Part shown: in pieces, positions 12,154 through 20,816 of the stretch
Position numbering within the stretch: the stretch's first letter is position 1
How the letters are laid out: each line of letters opens with the position of its first letter
Virus record (IMG/VR): IMGVR_UViG_3300033388_002352
Location: 1 to 29,054 of that record
Direction: 5' to 3' (one strand)
Source: a virus
Length of the DNA: 29,054 bases
The notes under the pieces: model-generated
The model's input: the letters and a program-made list of their open reading frames with translations, nothing else
Databases searched by the model: none
Told to the model about the DNA's origin: nothing
Translations under genes and position numbers: made by a program

Positions 12154-12837
12154 CTATACCCACCCGGAGACATTATATATAATCGATGCCTGTACAGAAG
12201 TTATATTTGTATCTATAAAATCCCCTGTTGAATCTATCCCGCCAAGATGTATATTAGTGGCGTTTGTTCTTGAAATTAAACTTATGGTTGACGACTCCGT
12301 ACGCCCTGAATTAGTCCACAATAAGCATATTCCATATTCTTCACCGTCAACATCAAGCCACGGATCAAGCAAGTCATACAACTCCCCTCTTGTCATGCTT
12401 GCCTCACTGATAGTAATGACAGGCTTAAACAGGCTGTATATTCTCTGCTCTGACTTAGCGGCCATTACATATTTATTACTATATGTTGTTGCGTCTGTTC
12501 TGTACACAGCAAATAAAGCCCGGTTATTGCCGTTATACCATCCGTTTTTTACATCGCTCCAAGTCGGCGCAGTAGTTGAAAATATTACAGTACAGCTGGA
12601 TCCTGACGGTACGAAATAAATATATGCTTGCGTGTCGTCTGATATACCACTCCATCCTGTCAAAGTTTCTTCTGATGAGAATTCATACAGCTCTTGGCTG
12701 ATTTCTATGACTGCCCCGGCCTGCACTTTAGGCTCTGAGGTGTTGTCATAATTGGAAATGCTTACGGCCTCATATCCGAGTACTGCCTCTTGAAAGAAAT
12801 CTATAGCTACAGTTTTGCTTACTTGTGATCCTGCCAT
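12154..12837 (-). CDS. Tail-associated protein, unassigned (227 aa)
   Basis: GGGAGG lies 7 nt before the ATG. The protein is beta-rich, with many Ser, Thr and aromatic residues (TQAYIYFVPSGSSCTVIFST, WSDVKNGWYNGNNRALFAVY). It has no signal peptide. It sits 1 bp after the tape-measure fusion gene and 10 bp before the hub gene, so it is probably a component of the tail tip or baseplate. I recognise no specific family. Confidence 0.65.
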   Translation of the reverse strand: MAGSQVSKTVAIDFFQEAVLGYEAVSISNYDNTSEPKVQAGAVIEISQELYEFSSEETLTGWSGISDDTQAYIYFVPSGSSCTVIFSTTAPTWSDVKNGWYNGNNRALFAVYRTDATTYSNKYVMAAKSEQRIYSLFKPVITISEASMTRGELYDLLDPWLDVDGEEYGICLLWTNSGRTESSTISLISRTNATNIHLGGIDSTGDFIDTNITSVQASIIYNVSGWV

Positions 12838-12838
12838 A

Positions 12839-15800
12839 TTATTTGGCCTCCCTAATTGTCATTGGAAAAACAAACTCAGTCGCCCGTGTTTTTAATCCCC
12901 TGACTGCTTGCCCTTCTATTGTACCATAATACGGGGCTTCAAAGTCCATGCTGTTTTCCCATATTACGGCAAACACTGGTTTGTGTGTAAAGACTGTATT
13001 CATCATGCTCCTTATATTTGTCCGTTGCGTATTACTCATGTCAACAAAATTCACGGTAGCGGTTCTGTAAACATAATTGCTTGCACCTTTTATTTGTCCT
13101 GATCGTGTGACAGTTTTGATCCCCTCATAGTGATCGGTTATCTGCACATTAGGACGGAACCCCGGCATTTGTAAATAGGTTCCGAAAAACAGATATCCTA
13201 TTTCAAGGTTATCGGAGTTCCCGGCATCAGCAAGCGATAGCCTAAAAAATCTATATGCCTGTGTGCTTGCCGTAAAATGCATTATTGTTTCAGCTCTATA
13301 TGTAATCGTTTCATCAAAAGACGGCGCGCCCCATGAATCAGTGGCATTACCTTGTATTTTAATTGTCGCTCCGCTTGTAAAATTGTGTCCGGCAATTCCT
13401 ACAGTGTTAACCGATATTGTGTTCCCCACTCCTGCATCTATTATGACATACTCGGCTGTGTTCCCTGTGGCAAGCCAAAAACTACTTAAATACTGATCGT
13501 ATAAAAAAGCCTTCGGGTTTGGTATCTCTGCGCTTGACACCGTCCTCACCTGTCCATCAGCTATTCCCTCAGTGACAACTTTAAATATAGGCTCCTTGTC
13601 GATCTGAATCACGTTGTAAATAACCGGAGCCTGCGTGGTTGCTGTGGAGTCCTCGGTACCTGTTGCGCCCTCTTGAATAGAATTGTCTATGTCGTCCTCC
13701 GGTTCTTCAGGGGTTCCTATAAGATCGCCTACTCTCGGAGCATCGGTTACTGATGCACCCAAAGCCGCCGCACCTAATTTTAACGCTATCCCTGCAGCCC
13801 CTGCGGCTAATGCCAGCGGCCAGTTAGTCGGACCGAGTAAAGCAAGAGCGATTGCCTGCCCGATTATTTGATTTCCGATTGCATCGATAACCTGTGCGAT
13901 ACTTGCGGTTACCGCATCGCCGTAACTCGCATATGCTCCCTGTGATTTAAACAGACTGGCGTTTAAAGTATCAAGCCCGCTTGCGGCGGCTCCGAGTCCT
14001 GCTGCCGCCATGTCTTTATAGTTTAACTTCAGGGCTTCAATTGTATCGGCCTGTTCTTCAAGCTCCTCAGTTGTCTCACTTGTAGCAATTCCTAATAATG
14101 CCATATCGACAGCGCTTGCGCCAAGCCCTAAGTCAAGCTCGCTTAATCCGCCGGTTAATGCGTCTGCACTGAATATCATATTGTCGATTGACAATGCACC
14201 GATGTCTATGGATTTCGTTTCTGCTTTCGTTGCAAGCGTTGCGTCTGCAAACAACCCATTTAATCGTGATACTGTAGTTTCAACGGTTTCAAGCTGATCA
14301 TTAAAATTGCTATACCCTGTTGTCAATCCCTCTATTGGAATCAGTGAAAGCTCTTCCATTTCGGTGGTTATTGCTTCTATTGATTGCCTTGTTTCGTCGA
14401 TAACTTGCGGAACCTCTCCTGTCAATTCTGCAAGCCCGTCAATCAACGCTTGAAGGTTTGAAAGAGGAATTGATAAAAACTCTGTGTTGACCCCTGCCTT
14501 AATCAACTGATTTAGATATCTTTCTGTTGTTGAAATCTTTTCTTCAACCAATCCTATCTGGTCAGATAGCCCGGCAGTCTCCCTATCCTGCGCAATTCTC
14601 AAGCCCTCTTTATAATCGTCAAAGTATTTATTTAAAAGATCAATCCTTTCTTGTTCAGCGTCTTTCCTTTTTTCTTCTTCTATTAGTCTTGCCGCTGCGG
14701 CTGCTGCTAAAAAGGCCGCCTCTTCATCAAGCAGTCTTTGATATTCTGCTTCAGCATCCAGTTTAACTTGAGCTATTTCAGCCTCCCGCGCTTTTTGTTT
14801 TTTGAGTTCTTCGTTTTGTGCTATTGCTCTTTCAACTGCTACCCGGTAAGCATCATTTACACCTTCTGCATTTTTTGCCACTGTTAAAAATTGTGTGGCG
14901 GTTAGGCCAAGCTCTTCGTTTGCTTCTGCAATTTGTTCCGCTACAAGTTTTTCAGCACTTGCTAAATCATATACCCCGGTTAATCCGTAATATATCATGT
15001 CGGCTGCCCATTCTAAAGCTTTAGCTTGCTCTCGTATAGTATCCGTATTCTCTTCTTCACCTGTGTTTTTTTCTTTTAATAGGTCTACCTGATCTCTGAT
15101 TTCATCAGTTATAAACCCCTCATTCTGTGCCAACTCAATCGCCCGTGTTAATGAAATCCCTGTTTGTTCTGAAAAGGTTCTGATAAACTCTGCGCTGCCG
15201 TCTCCTGCGTCTCGCACCCTTTCCATTTCCGCAGCCAGCCTATCCACTGTTGCTTCATTCCGAACTGTCGCAATAACTCCTGCCAGTGCAAGTATTCCGC
15301 CTACTGCCAGAGTTATCCATCCAGCCGGTCCAGTCATAGCAAGCCCGGCAAGCTTTAGTGCCTGAAATACTTTTATAGCTTTTGTTACAGCAAGAAGCAT
15401 GGGACCGATTGCAGCGGCTACCCCGGCAACTCTCAAGATGGTTATTTTTGTTTCGTCGTCAAGAGCCCCGAACGCTTTTACAGCGTCTGAAACTCCGCCC
15501 ACAACTTCGGTTACTATAGGGATGAGATTCTCCCCCAATTCAGCAGCAACATTTGTTAAGTCAGCTTTTAATATTCTTTGTGCGTTTGCCAGGCTGTCTG
15601 AAGTATTTGTAAAGTCGTTTTGAGTCTGCGCAGTATCTTGCATGATAATGTTATATCGTGCTTGAACTTTCCGCTGTTCATCGGTAATGCCTGTTAGTTC
15701 ATCCAATCCGCTTGCCAATATTTCAGCCTTAATTGCGCTCTCAGAAAGGAGCACGCCAAATCGTCTTGCCGGTTCAGTTTCTCCACGCAACGCAGCGTTA

Positions 15801-16258
15801 AAAGATCCTAACGCTTCAGACACATCAACATCGAAAACACTCGCTACATCTGCAGCACGTTTTGTCAATTCAATTGTATCAAGCCCGACCTGATCAATCC
15901 CTTGGCCTGTTGTTTTCAGAAGTGTTCCGGTTACGGTTGCGAGTTGATTAAATTCAGCTTGAGCAAGCCCTGCAGATTGTGCGGCTATTTCGCCAAAATT
16001 GTTTATTGTTTCAGCAGCGTCCCCGAATACGACATCAATTGCATTGAGGCTTTCTCCTAAATCCGAAGCGGCTTTTACGGTAGCGGCTCCGAGCGCAAGC
16101 AGTGGAACCGTTACGCCAAGCGTTAACTTTGTCCCTGCCGCCCCTGCTTTCTTTGCGAACGCATCAACTCGGCTTTCAGACTTTGCTATTTTAGAATCAA
16201 AATCCGTTGTGTCCCCGGTAATTTTCCAGATCAGATTTCCAAGATCAGTGCTTGCCAT
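12839..16258 (-). CDS. Tape measure protein fused to a distal-tail-like protein (1139 aa)
   Basis: Residues 1 to about 900 are a tape measure protein: WKITGDTTDFDSKIAKSESR at the N-terminus, hydrophobic stretches near 48-62 and 280-335, a long Ala/Glu/Lys coiled coil near 470-560, and more hydrophobic segments near 780-820. It sets tail length and helps DNA entry. From V907 the sequence changes to a separate unit: SSAEIPNPKAFLYDQYLSSF, then a discoidin-like beta domain (VIIDAG, VGIAGHNFTSGATIKIQGNA), ending in a distal-tail-like region. That unit is normally its own gene. GTG at 13540, with GAGG closely upstream, could restart translation. The frame is open throughout. Confidence 0.85.
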   Translation of the reverse strand: MASTDLGNLIWKITGDTTDFDSKIAKSESRVDAFAKKAGAAGTKLTLGVTVPLLALGAATVKAASDLGESLNAIDVVFGDAAETINNFGEIAAQSAGLAQAEFNQLATVTGTLLKTTGQGIDQVGLDTIELTKRAADVASVFDVDVSEALGSFNAALRGETEPARRFGVLLSESAIKAEILASGLDELTGITDEQRKVQARYNIIMQDTAQTQNDFTNTSDSLANAQRILKADLTNVAAELGENLIPIVTEVVGGVSDAVKAFGALDDETKITILRVAGVAAAIGPMLLAVTKAIKVFQALKLAGLAMTGPAGWITLAVGGILALAGVIATVRNEATVDRLAAEMERVRDAGDGSAEFIRTFSEQTGISLTRAIELAQNEGFITDEIRDQVDLLKEKNTGEEENTDTIREQAKALEWAADMIYYGLTGVYDLASAEKLVAEQIAEANEELGLTATQFLTVAKNAEGVNDAYRVAVERAIAQNEELKKQKAREAEIAQVKLDAEAEYQRLLDEEAAFLAAAAAARLIEEEKRKDAEQERIDLLNKYFDDYKEGLRIAQDRETAGLSDQIGLVEEKISTTERYLNQLIKAGVNTEFLSIPLSNLQALIDGLAELTGEVPQVIDETRQSIEAITTEMEELSLIPIEGLTTGYSNFNDQLETVETTVSRLNGLFADATLATKAETKSIDIGALSIDNMIFSADALTGGLSELDLGLGASAVDMALLGIATSETTEELEEQADTIEALKLNYKDMAAAGLGAAASGLDTLNASLFKSQGAYASYGDAVTASIAQVIDAIGNQIIGQAIALALLGPTNWPLALAAGAAGIALKLGAAALGASVTDAPRVGDLIGTPEEPEDDIDNSIQEGATGTEDSTATTQAPVIYNVIQIDKEPIFKVVTEGIADGQVRTVSSAEIPNPKAFLYDQYLSSFWLATGNTAEYVIIDAGVGNTISVNTVGIAGHNFTSGATIKIQGNATDSWGAPSFDETITYRAETIMHFTASTQAYRFFRLSLADAGNSDNLEIGYLFFGTYLQMPGFRPNVQITDHYEGIKTVTRSGQIKGASNYVYRTATVNFVDMSNTQRTNIRSMMNTVFTHKPVFAVIWENSMDFEAPYYGTIEGQAVRGLKTRATEFVFPMTIREAK

Positions 16259-16259
16259 G

Positions 16260-16478
16260 TTATATCTTTCTCCTGCTTACCGTATGCACATCAAATAATC
16301 CGGGCTTTCGGACAGGCTCCCAAATAGTTCTTTTTATCTCTTTGGTAAATCCAGCGTATCGGCAGGCCGCCTCTGTTTGTGGTATATCCCATTCATGCAG
16401 ATATTCATTCACAGTTACTTTCTGCCAGTACTTATTTAACGCAGCTACCAAATTTCGCCAATGAAATTTTATGTTCCT
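16260..16478 (-). CDS. T domain of the tail assembly chaperone, reached by -1 frameshift
   Basis: This frame has no good start of its own (only TTG at 16451 without a ribosome site). It is open from the A9 slippery run at the end of the G gene. After a -1 slip translation would continue RNIKFHWRNLVAALNKYW and add 72 residues, giving a 212-aa GT protein. In lambda-like and many other siphoviruses G and GT chaperone the tape measure and recruit major tail protein. It lies between the G gene and the tape measure, as expected, and ends 1 bp before the tape measure start. Confidence 0.75.
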   Translation of the reverse strand, partial: RNIKFHWRNLVAALNKYWQKVTVNEYLHEWDIPQTEAACRYAGFTKEIKRTIWEPVRKPGLFDVHTVSRRKI

Positions 16479-16897
16479 TTTTTTTTAGGCTTTGCGTCTT
16501 TGACGTCTTTCTTTAGGCAGTCAATAACAAAATCATTTACATCATCTGTGCTGGTCTGATGTAACCACCATTCCGCATCATATGGGTATTTGTTTGTTTC
16601 GCAAAGCTCCTCAAGCATCTGTTCCCTGACATCCGCCATGTCTAAACTGAGTGATTTCATCTCCGCTTTAATTTCTTTTTGCTCTGCCCGGAACGTCCGT
16701 TTTAATTCTCGGACTTTCTTTCTGTCTGTAATATTCTCTTCAGCATCTTCCAGAAAGTCTTTCCGCCTTTCGTCAAGATCCCCACCCATTTCAATTATCA
16801 TCTGGGTTTTGTTCTGGAGGTCAGCGTAAAGCTGATGAACGTAATTATTCACCAGCTCTATATTAAATACTTTTTCTCTTACTGTCAATTTCAACAT
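16469..16897 (-). CDS. Tail assembly chaperone G
   Basis: ATG at 16897 is used because AAAGG lies 6 nt upstream and the major tail gene stops at 16899; the longer open frame to 16954 would overlap it. The 142-aa product is highly charged and helical (DERRKDFLEDAEENITDRKK, RTFRAEQKEIKAEMK) and ends KPKKKGT. It has the size and place of the G chaperone of siphoviruses, between the major tail protein and the tape measure. The 3' end carries the slippery run that yields the longer GT form. Confidence 0.75.
   Translation of the reverse strand: MLKLTVREKVFNIELVNNYVHQLYADLQNKTQMIIEMGGDLDERRKDFLEDAEENITDRKKVRELKRTFRAEQKEIKAEMKSLSLDMADVREQMLEELCETNKYPYDAEWWLHQTSTDDVNDFVIDCLKKDVKDAKPKKKGT
16478..16486 (-). 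promoter_or_regulatory. -1 ribosomal frameshift site (A9 run)
   Basis: The mRNA reads CCT AAA AAA AAA GGA ACA TAA in the G frame. It contains the heptamer A AAA AAA, on which both tRNAs can re-pair in the -1 frame. The T frame has a stop just before the run and is open after it, so the switch must occur here. Slippage of RNA polymerase on nine A is an alternative mechanism. Confidence 0.75.
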
Positions 16898-16898
16898 T

Positions 16899-17744
16899 TT
16901 ACGCCTTTGTAAACCATGAGAATAATTGTCTACCGTCTGTAAGCCCTGAATCAATTTTACCAGTTATGGATAATGGTAATACATCTACTCCATCGCTCGC
17001 AGCTCCTAAAAAGTTAAAAGCCAATCCGCCGCTGTTCGGGGTTCCTGCAAATACTTCAAGTTCATAATCAATATCACTGTCTGAATTAGTATGAGTAAAC
17101 TTGAGCTGATACGCTGTGAGTTCCTGAGTGCTTGACCCGGCATACAGGGTGGTGCTTGCTACTGGAACCATTGAGGTATACGCAATAGTAATTACCTGAT
17201 CCATAGTGGACAGAGCTGCCCCTGCAGTGTTGAAAACAATTGACTTCCCGCTTGGGCTGTTTGAATCGTCAACTTCTGTCCAGTCGACGTTTACAGTCAG
17301 CGCACCATCACTGGCCCCGGTTACACTGGCAATCACAAGAGCACTTGAATATTTTAATGCGCTTCCTCCTGTTTCGGTTATCACCATATTGTACGGGGTT
17401 ACATCAGAAGCACCGAGCGCAGGGATAACCTGATCATCAATCGAGCTTACAGACCCGGCGGCAGTTGCTACGTTTTCAAACGCTCCGGCACCTAACCTTT
17501 CGATATCATCAGGGTTAAAGTTAATCAATCCAAAATCCATTCCCATTTCCATTGATTTGATCTGGCTTAATACAACCCCGGCGTTCCCGGATTCGTATTC
17601 ATTTTCTTCCCAATTAAATGTCGCTGTTGTATCGCTTTCTGTTGCGCCAAGATCGGTATACGCCCCGGCTCCGCTTTCTTTGATACTTACTTTACATCCG
17701 TCCGGGATTCTCAGGTTCCCGTATTTAGTTGTTTGATTTGGCAT
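16899..17744 (-). CDS. Major tail tube protein
   Basis: The 281-aa product is beta-rich and soluble, beginning MPNQTTKYGNLRIPDGCKVS, with repeated Thr/Ser/Ala strands and the C-terminal TGKIDSGLTDGRQLFSWFTK. Its size, composition and place between the tail terminator gene and the G/GT chaperone identify it as the major tail protein of a non-contractile tail. AGGAGG lies 7 nt before the ATG, the best ribosome site in the tail region, consistent with high expression. Confidence 0.8.
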   Translation of the reverse strand: MPNQTTKYGNLRIPDGCKVSIKESGAGAYTDLGATESDTTATFNWEENEYESGNAGVVLSQIKSMEMGMDFGLINFNPDDIERLGAGAFENVATAAGSVSSIDDQVIPALGASDVTPYNMVITETGGSALKYSSALVIASVTGASDGALTVNVDWTEVDDSNSPSGKSIVFNTAGAALSTMDQVITIAYTSMVPVASTTLYAGSSTQELTAYQLKFTHTNSDSDIDYELEVFAGTPNSGGLAFNFLGAASDGVDVLPLSITGKIDSGLTDGRQLFSWFTKA

Positions 17745-17745
17745 G

Positions 17746-18135
17746 TTAACGCCTCCTAATTAAAACTTCTACCGGAGTATTATATACATCCGCTTTATCT
17801 ACCGGCGGTAATGTCGGCAGTATATCACATACTGCATGATAGTATTTACCATTCACAGTACTATTAACCCTATTCAATGCATCACTTGCAGCAGTGGCAA
17901 TATCCCGGCTGCCCGTGTATGTTTGTGATCTACAGTTTATAGACCATCTTACTTCAAACCATGATACGCCGCCGCTGAACGTTCCCGGCCTATAATAGTT
18001 TATCGTTTCCTGTGTCCTGTTTGACTGCGAAACAAGAACGTTTTCTGATATGTCTACAGCAGGAACAAGCGCAAGAACAGTGGCATCATTGGTCAGGATG
18101 TTGTCAATAAAATCTGCACCGTATCTTTCAGCCAA
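17746..18135 (-). CDS. Tail terminator/tail completion protein
   Basis: The 129-aa protein starts with TTG at 18135, with GTGGAG 7 nt upstream, and overlaps the previous gene by 8 bp. Its pattern (DFIDNILTNDATVLALVP, then VSWFEVRWSINCRSQTYTGS and a C-terminal PVEVLIRRR) matches the minor-tail/terminator group that includes lambda gpU-like proteins. These cap the growing tail and join it to the head. Its position between the gp10-like neck protein and the major tail protein supports this. The family call is moderate. Confidence 0.65.
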   Translation of the reverse strand: MAERYGADFIDNILTNDATVLALVPAVDISENVLVSQSNRTQETINYYRPGTFSGGVSWFEVRWSINCRSQTYTGSRDIATAASDALNRVNSTVNGKYYHAVCDILPTLPPVDKADVYNTPVEVLIRRR

Positions 18136-18604
18136 TTGTTTTCTCCACTGTCTTTTTTTTCCTGTAAGCGTTTATCATTTCGTCTTTCTGATACTTGGCC
18201 GCAACCGCTAACGCTTTTCCGCCGTCTAAAGTGATTTCTTTAGCAGGTCTTTCAAACGGTTTAGCTGACATGTTCCTTGTTCCAAATTCTATATACCAAT
18301 GGTCTGAATTAGTCCCCTGTATCCCGGTTACTTTTCCCGGTCTTACAGATACAGGTACATTAAGTTTATGCTCGCTCGGTGCTGGCTTTTTTGACGAATC
18401 GTTAAACCCCTCTTCTTCGCCCTTTCCGCTGCTCGTGAATACCTGATACATCAGACTATTTCTTAGCTGCCCGTATTTTATAGGGCACAACGCCTTTGCC
18501 TGTGAATTTAATGCTGCACAATTAGCAGTAACGCCTGCCTTGTTTCCAGCCTTCGCCCCAAGTTCTGCAAACACGTTTTTTGTAATCTTAACACTTGCAC
18601 CCAT
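18128..18604 (-). CDS. HK97 gp10-like head-tail joining protein
   Basis: The 158-aa protein has the HK97 gp10 family hallmarks: a helical N-terminus, ALCPIKYGQLRNSL near 38-51, and HWYIEFGTRNMSAKPFERPA near 107-126. These proteins form part of the head-tail junction of siphoviruses and lie next to the tail terminator. AAGGAG precedes the ATG by 8 nt, and TGATG joins it to the preceding stop. A basic C-terminal helix ends the protein. Confidence 0.85.
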   Translation of the reverse strand: MGASVKITKNVFAELGAKAGNKAGVTANCAALNSQAKALCPIKYGQLRNSLMYQVFTSSGKGEEEGFNDSSKKPAPSEHKLNVPVSVRPGKVTGIQGTNSDHWYIEFGTRNMSAKPFERPAKEITLDGGKALAVAAKYQKDEMINAYRKKKTVEKTIG

Positions 18605-18966
18605 CAGACAAGCTCCTTACGGTAAAGCAATGCTTCCACTTCATCAAATCTGTTTATATTATCCTTGCCCTCTATGAAACAGTCAACAGATTCAATTATA
18701 GCTTTTAATGTCTTTGTGATATCAAATGTTTTCCCGGTTGCATTTGTCATATCGTCAGGAATATATAAGATAGTCCCAACCTCAGAATTGACAAATTGAT
18801 TTGTATTGTTTAGCTGTATAGAGCTTGTCGTATATATCCAAACCCTACATGTAGATACAGTAGTCCATACCTCAGTTGTTTCCCCGGCAATCTTTGTGGT
18901 TGATAGCTCTTGAAATGTTGCTGTGAATGAGGGGAAATCGTCAAACGCATTTAAAATACTTGACAT
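18604..18966 (-). CDS. Head-tail connector/head closure protein
   Basis: ATG at 18966 is chosen over the open frame to 19008 because GGGGG lies 6 nt upstream and TAATG links it to the previous stop. The 120-aa product is beta-rich (TFQELSTTKIAGETTEVWTT, CRVWIYTTSSIQL) with a C-terminal VDCFIEGKDNINRFDEV. Its size and place, between the gp6-like connector and the gp10-like protein, fit a head closure (stopper) protein that seals the portal after packaging. The family is not fixed by a strong motif. Confidence 0.65.
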   Translation of the reverse strand: MSSILNAFDDFPSFTATFQELSTTKIAGETTEVWTTVSTCRVWIYTTSSIQLNNTNQFVNSEVGTILYIPDDMTNATGKTFDITKTLKAIIESVDCFIEGKDNINRFDEVEALLYRKELV

Positions 18967-19577
18967 TACATGCCCCCATGATACCTTGGCAAGCCCTTGA
19001 CGAACCATGCAGGCATTCCGTATTTAGCGTCAATGGCATTATCTGCTGCTGAGTACGATACATTGACGGGTCCCATCCTTTTAGCACTTACAGGATTTCC
19101 CGGGAGCGTAGTGCTGAGTCCTGCGATCTGATACCAGATTCCTTTTGACACAACATCAAAATACTGTATAGGAAATCCCAGAAATATTTTTAGCCCAGTG
19201 GTTGTCTCTGTTGCGTTGCTGCTGATTTGTATTTGTGGTGCATTGTCGCTTGTCGATGTTCCATCAGGAAAGATGTCTGCGATATATGCCCCGGTAGAAA
19301 TACCCGTGCCGGTAACCTGTGCTCCTGCCTCAATGTAGTCAAGAATATAATCATACCCTATGCCCTGTTGAGTCAGAGAATCATTGACATCCCGGAACAC
19401 AAGAATAAAATCACTGTCGGTTACGATGTTCCCATATATCAAATCATTCCAGTTTTTCCGGGTTATTGATTTTACCTTTGCTTCGATGAACGGGATCTGT
19501 GCTGTTATCGCTGCGTCATAATCAGCAACGGCAATTCCTAACTGAGTTTTAACCTGTGCTAATGTGATGATAGCCAT
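18966..19577 (-). CDS. HK97 gp6-like head-tail adaptor
   Basis: The 203-aa protein starts ITLAQVKTQLGIAVADYDAA and continues with AQIPFIEAKVKSITRKNW, the helical bundle typical of gp6-like adaptors that dock under the portal. The family is usually about 90-130 residues, so the middle beta-rich part (residues about 50-150, with TGTGISTGAYIADIF) is an insertion in this protein. GGGGGAG precedes the ATG. It is the first connector gene downstream of the decoration genes. Confidence 0.75.
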   Translation of the reverse strand: MAIITLAQVKTQLGIAVADYDAAITAQIPFIEAKVKSITRKNWNDLIYGNIVTDSDFILVFRDVNDSLTQQGIGYDYILDYIEAGAQVTGTGISTGAYIADIFPDGTSTSDNAPQIQISSNATETTTGLKIFLGFPIQYFDVVSKGIWYQIAGLSTTLPGNPVSAKRMGPVNVSYSAADNAIDAKYGMPAWFVKGLPRYHGGM

Positions 19578-19587
19578 TCACTCCCCC

Positions 19588-20160
19588 TTATTCATGCGGT
19601 ATCTCAAACCAATTTATATTATACTCAAATAATGTATCGTCCCCGTTTGTGTTGTCAATTTTAATTAAATAATCATACACGGGGTTTATCTCAAATGGCA
19701 ACCCCCCAGCGTTGGCTGCTCCTGCATCAGCCAGCGCTCCAGCGCCGCTTGAGGACGGTATCAATTGAGCCGTGAATTTTGTCCCTGGTGCCGTCACTTT
19801 CGCAGCGGCAACTAATTCAAGAGTTCCTTGTGCAACATTGGCGCTTACTCTTCTGTTTGAGGCTTCTATCTTTGTACGCCCCCCTGCTGTTAGTGTTGGA
19901 TTAACATAATAAGTTACCACAATCGGTCCAGCCTCGGCGGCAACAAACCCCAAGGGAGTAAAAACAAAATGCGTGTCTTTTATCGTCCGAGCATCAAAAT
20001 GTATATACATATCTGTAGCTGCTGTTGCTGTAATTACGTCTCTACCTGTAAACGCAAGTCCCAATATAAACAACTCTTCTTGTATACCAATCGTACGCCA
20101 TGAATTAGTTGAGGTACTGCGAAGCAATTCTAATATTTCAGTACGCCTATTACCACCCAT
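19588..20160 (-). CDS. Head decoration/fibre-type protein A (190 aa)
   Basis: This is a beta-rich protein with HFVFTPLGFVAAEAGPIVVT in the middle and a C-terminus VYDYLIKIDNTNGDDTLFEY followed by NINWFEIPHE. The pattern Y.L.I...N...T...I.WFE is shared with the next gene upstream (20192-20776) and with virion surface proteins encoded beside the capsid gene in other phages. It probably decorates the head or forms short head fibres. GGGA precedes the ATG. The specific family is not named. Confidence 0.55.
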   Translation of the reverse strand: MGGNRRTEILELLRSTSTNSWRTIGIQEELFILGLAFTGRDVITATAATDMYIHFDARTIKDTHFVFTPLGFVAAEAGPIVVTYYVNPTLTAGGRTKIEASNRRVSANVAQGTLELVAAAKVTAPGTKFTAQLIPSSSGAGALADAGAANAGGLPFEINPVYDYLIKIDNTNGDDTLFEYNINWFEIPHE

Positions 20161-20191
20161 TATTTATTCCCATCGTTCCCATTCACCCCCC

Positions 20192-20776
20192 CTATTTATT
20201 TGTGTGCTCATACCAGTCAATATACAGCGTTCCAGCATCATTGTCTGTTCCATATAATGACAGTTGGTACGTTGTGTTTTGTTTTAATATAATTTCATCC
20301 CTTGCTGCTGATGATCCGTTACCTGTCTGTCCTGTTGTAGAGCCTGCAATGTAGTCGTCCCACAAAGTAAGACCACCTGTTGCCAGTGTCGCGTCATAAT
20401 CTACCACGGCCGCAGTCCCAGCAATATTTGTGGTTACTGATACTTTTGTACTATTCCGCTGATGGTTAATTATTGGCAGTGTTCCGGTTGCTGTTGCCGC
20501 TCCTGCGGTTGGAGCTTCAATTAGCCTAAGCCTCCACCCTGATGTCCCTGTCCCAAGGAATAAGAAATGATCCCATTTTGCAGTGTCTGATGTTGTAAAC
20601 GATAGCGTCATCATATCGGTTGGGGTTGTTGCTGCTCCTACATCTGCCACGCTATATTGAACATAAAACCTGCTTCCCGCATGTGCTTCATGATGCGCAT
20701 AACCAATTGTGGTTAGCGCATTGGTTGTTTTATCAATCTGATTTTCTGCGATCTGCGTTTGTCTGTTTAAACTCAT
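20192..20776 (-). CDS. Head decoration/fibre-type protein B (194 aa), likely paralogue of protein A
   Basis: The protein is Thr- and Ala-rich and beta-like, with KWDHFLFLGTGTSGWRLRLI in the middle and TTYQLSLYGTDNDAGTLYID followed by WYEHTNK at the end. The middle and end align in pattern with the downstream 190-aa protein (HFxF..., Y.L...N...T...I.WxE), so the two may have arisen by duplication. AAGGCGG precedes the ATG. It is located between the capsid and connector genes, so it is likely a capsid surface protein. Confidence 0.55.
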   Translation of the reverse strand: MSLNRQTQIAENQIDKTTNALTTIGYAHHEAHAGSRFYVQYSVADVGAATTPTDMMTLSFTTSDTAKWDHFLFLGTGTSGWRLRLIEAPTAGAATATGTLPIINHQRNSTKVSVTTNIAGTAAVVDYDATLATGGLTLWDDYIAGSTTGQTGNGSSAARDEIILKQNTTYQLSLYGTDNDAGTLYIDWYEHTNK

Positions 20777-20794
20777 TATTCCGCCTTATAAAAT

Positions 20795-20810
20795 GCCGGG
20801 TTTCCCCGGC
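20795..20810 (-). terminator. Hairpin after the ConA-like gene, possible attenuator
   Basis: On the transcribed strand, GCCGGG and CCCGGC form a perfect 6-bp GC stem with a GAAA tetraloop. ATTTTAT follows, a weak U-tract. It lies between two genes of one operon, 7 bp after a stop codon, so it may reduce read-through and set expression levels below that of the capsid gene. Confidence 0.55.
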
Positions 20811-20816
20811 TATTAT

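Noticed and set aside
12137-12619. A 160-codon plus-strand open frame
   Set aside because: It is antisense to a well-supported tail gene with a good ribosome site, has no ribosome site of its own, and all neighbours are on the minus strand.
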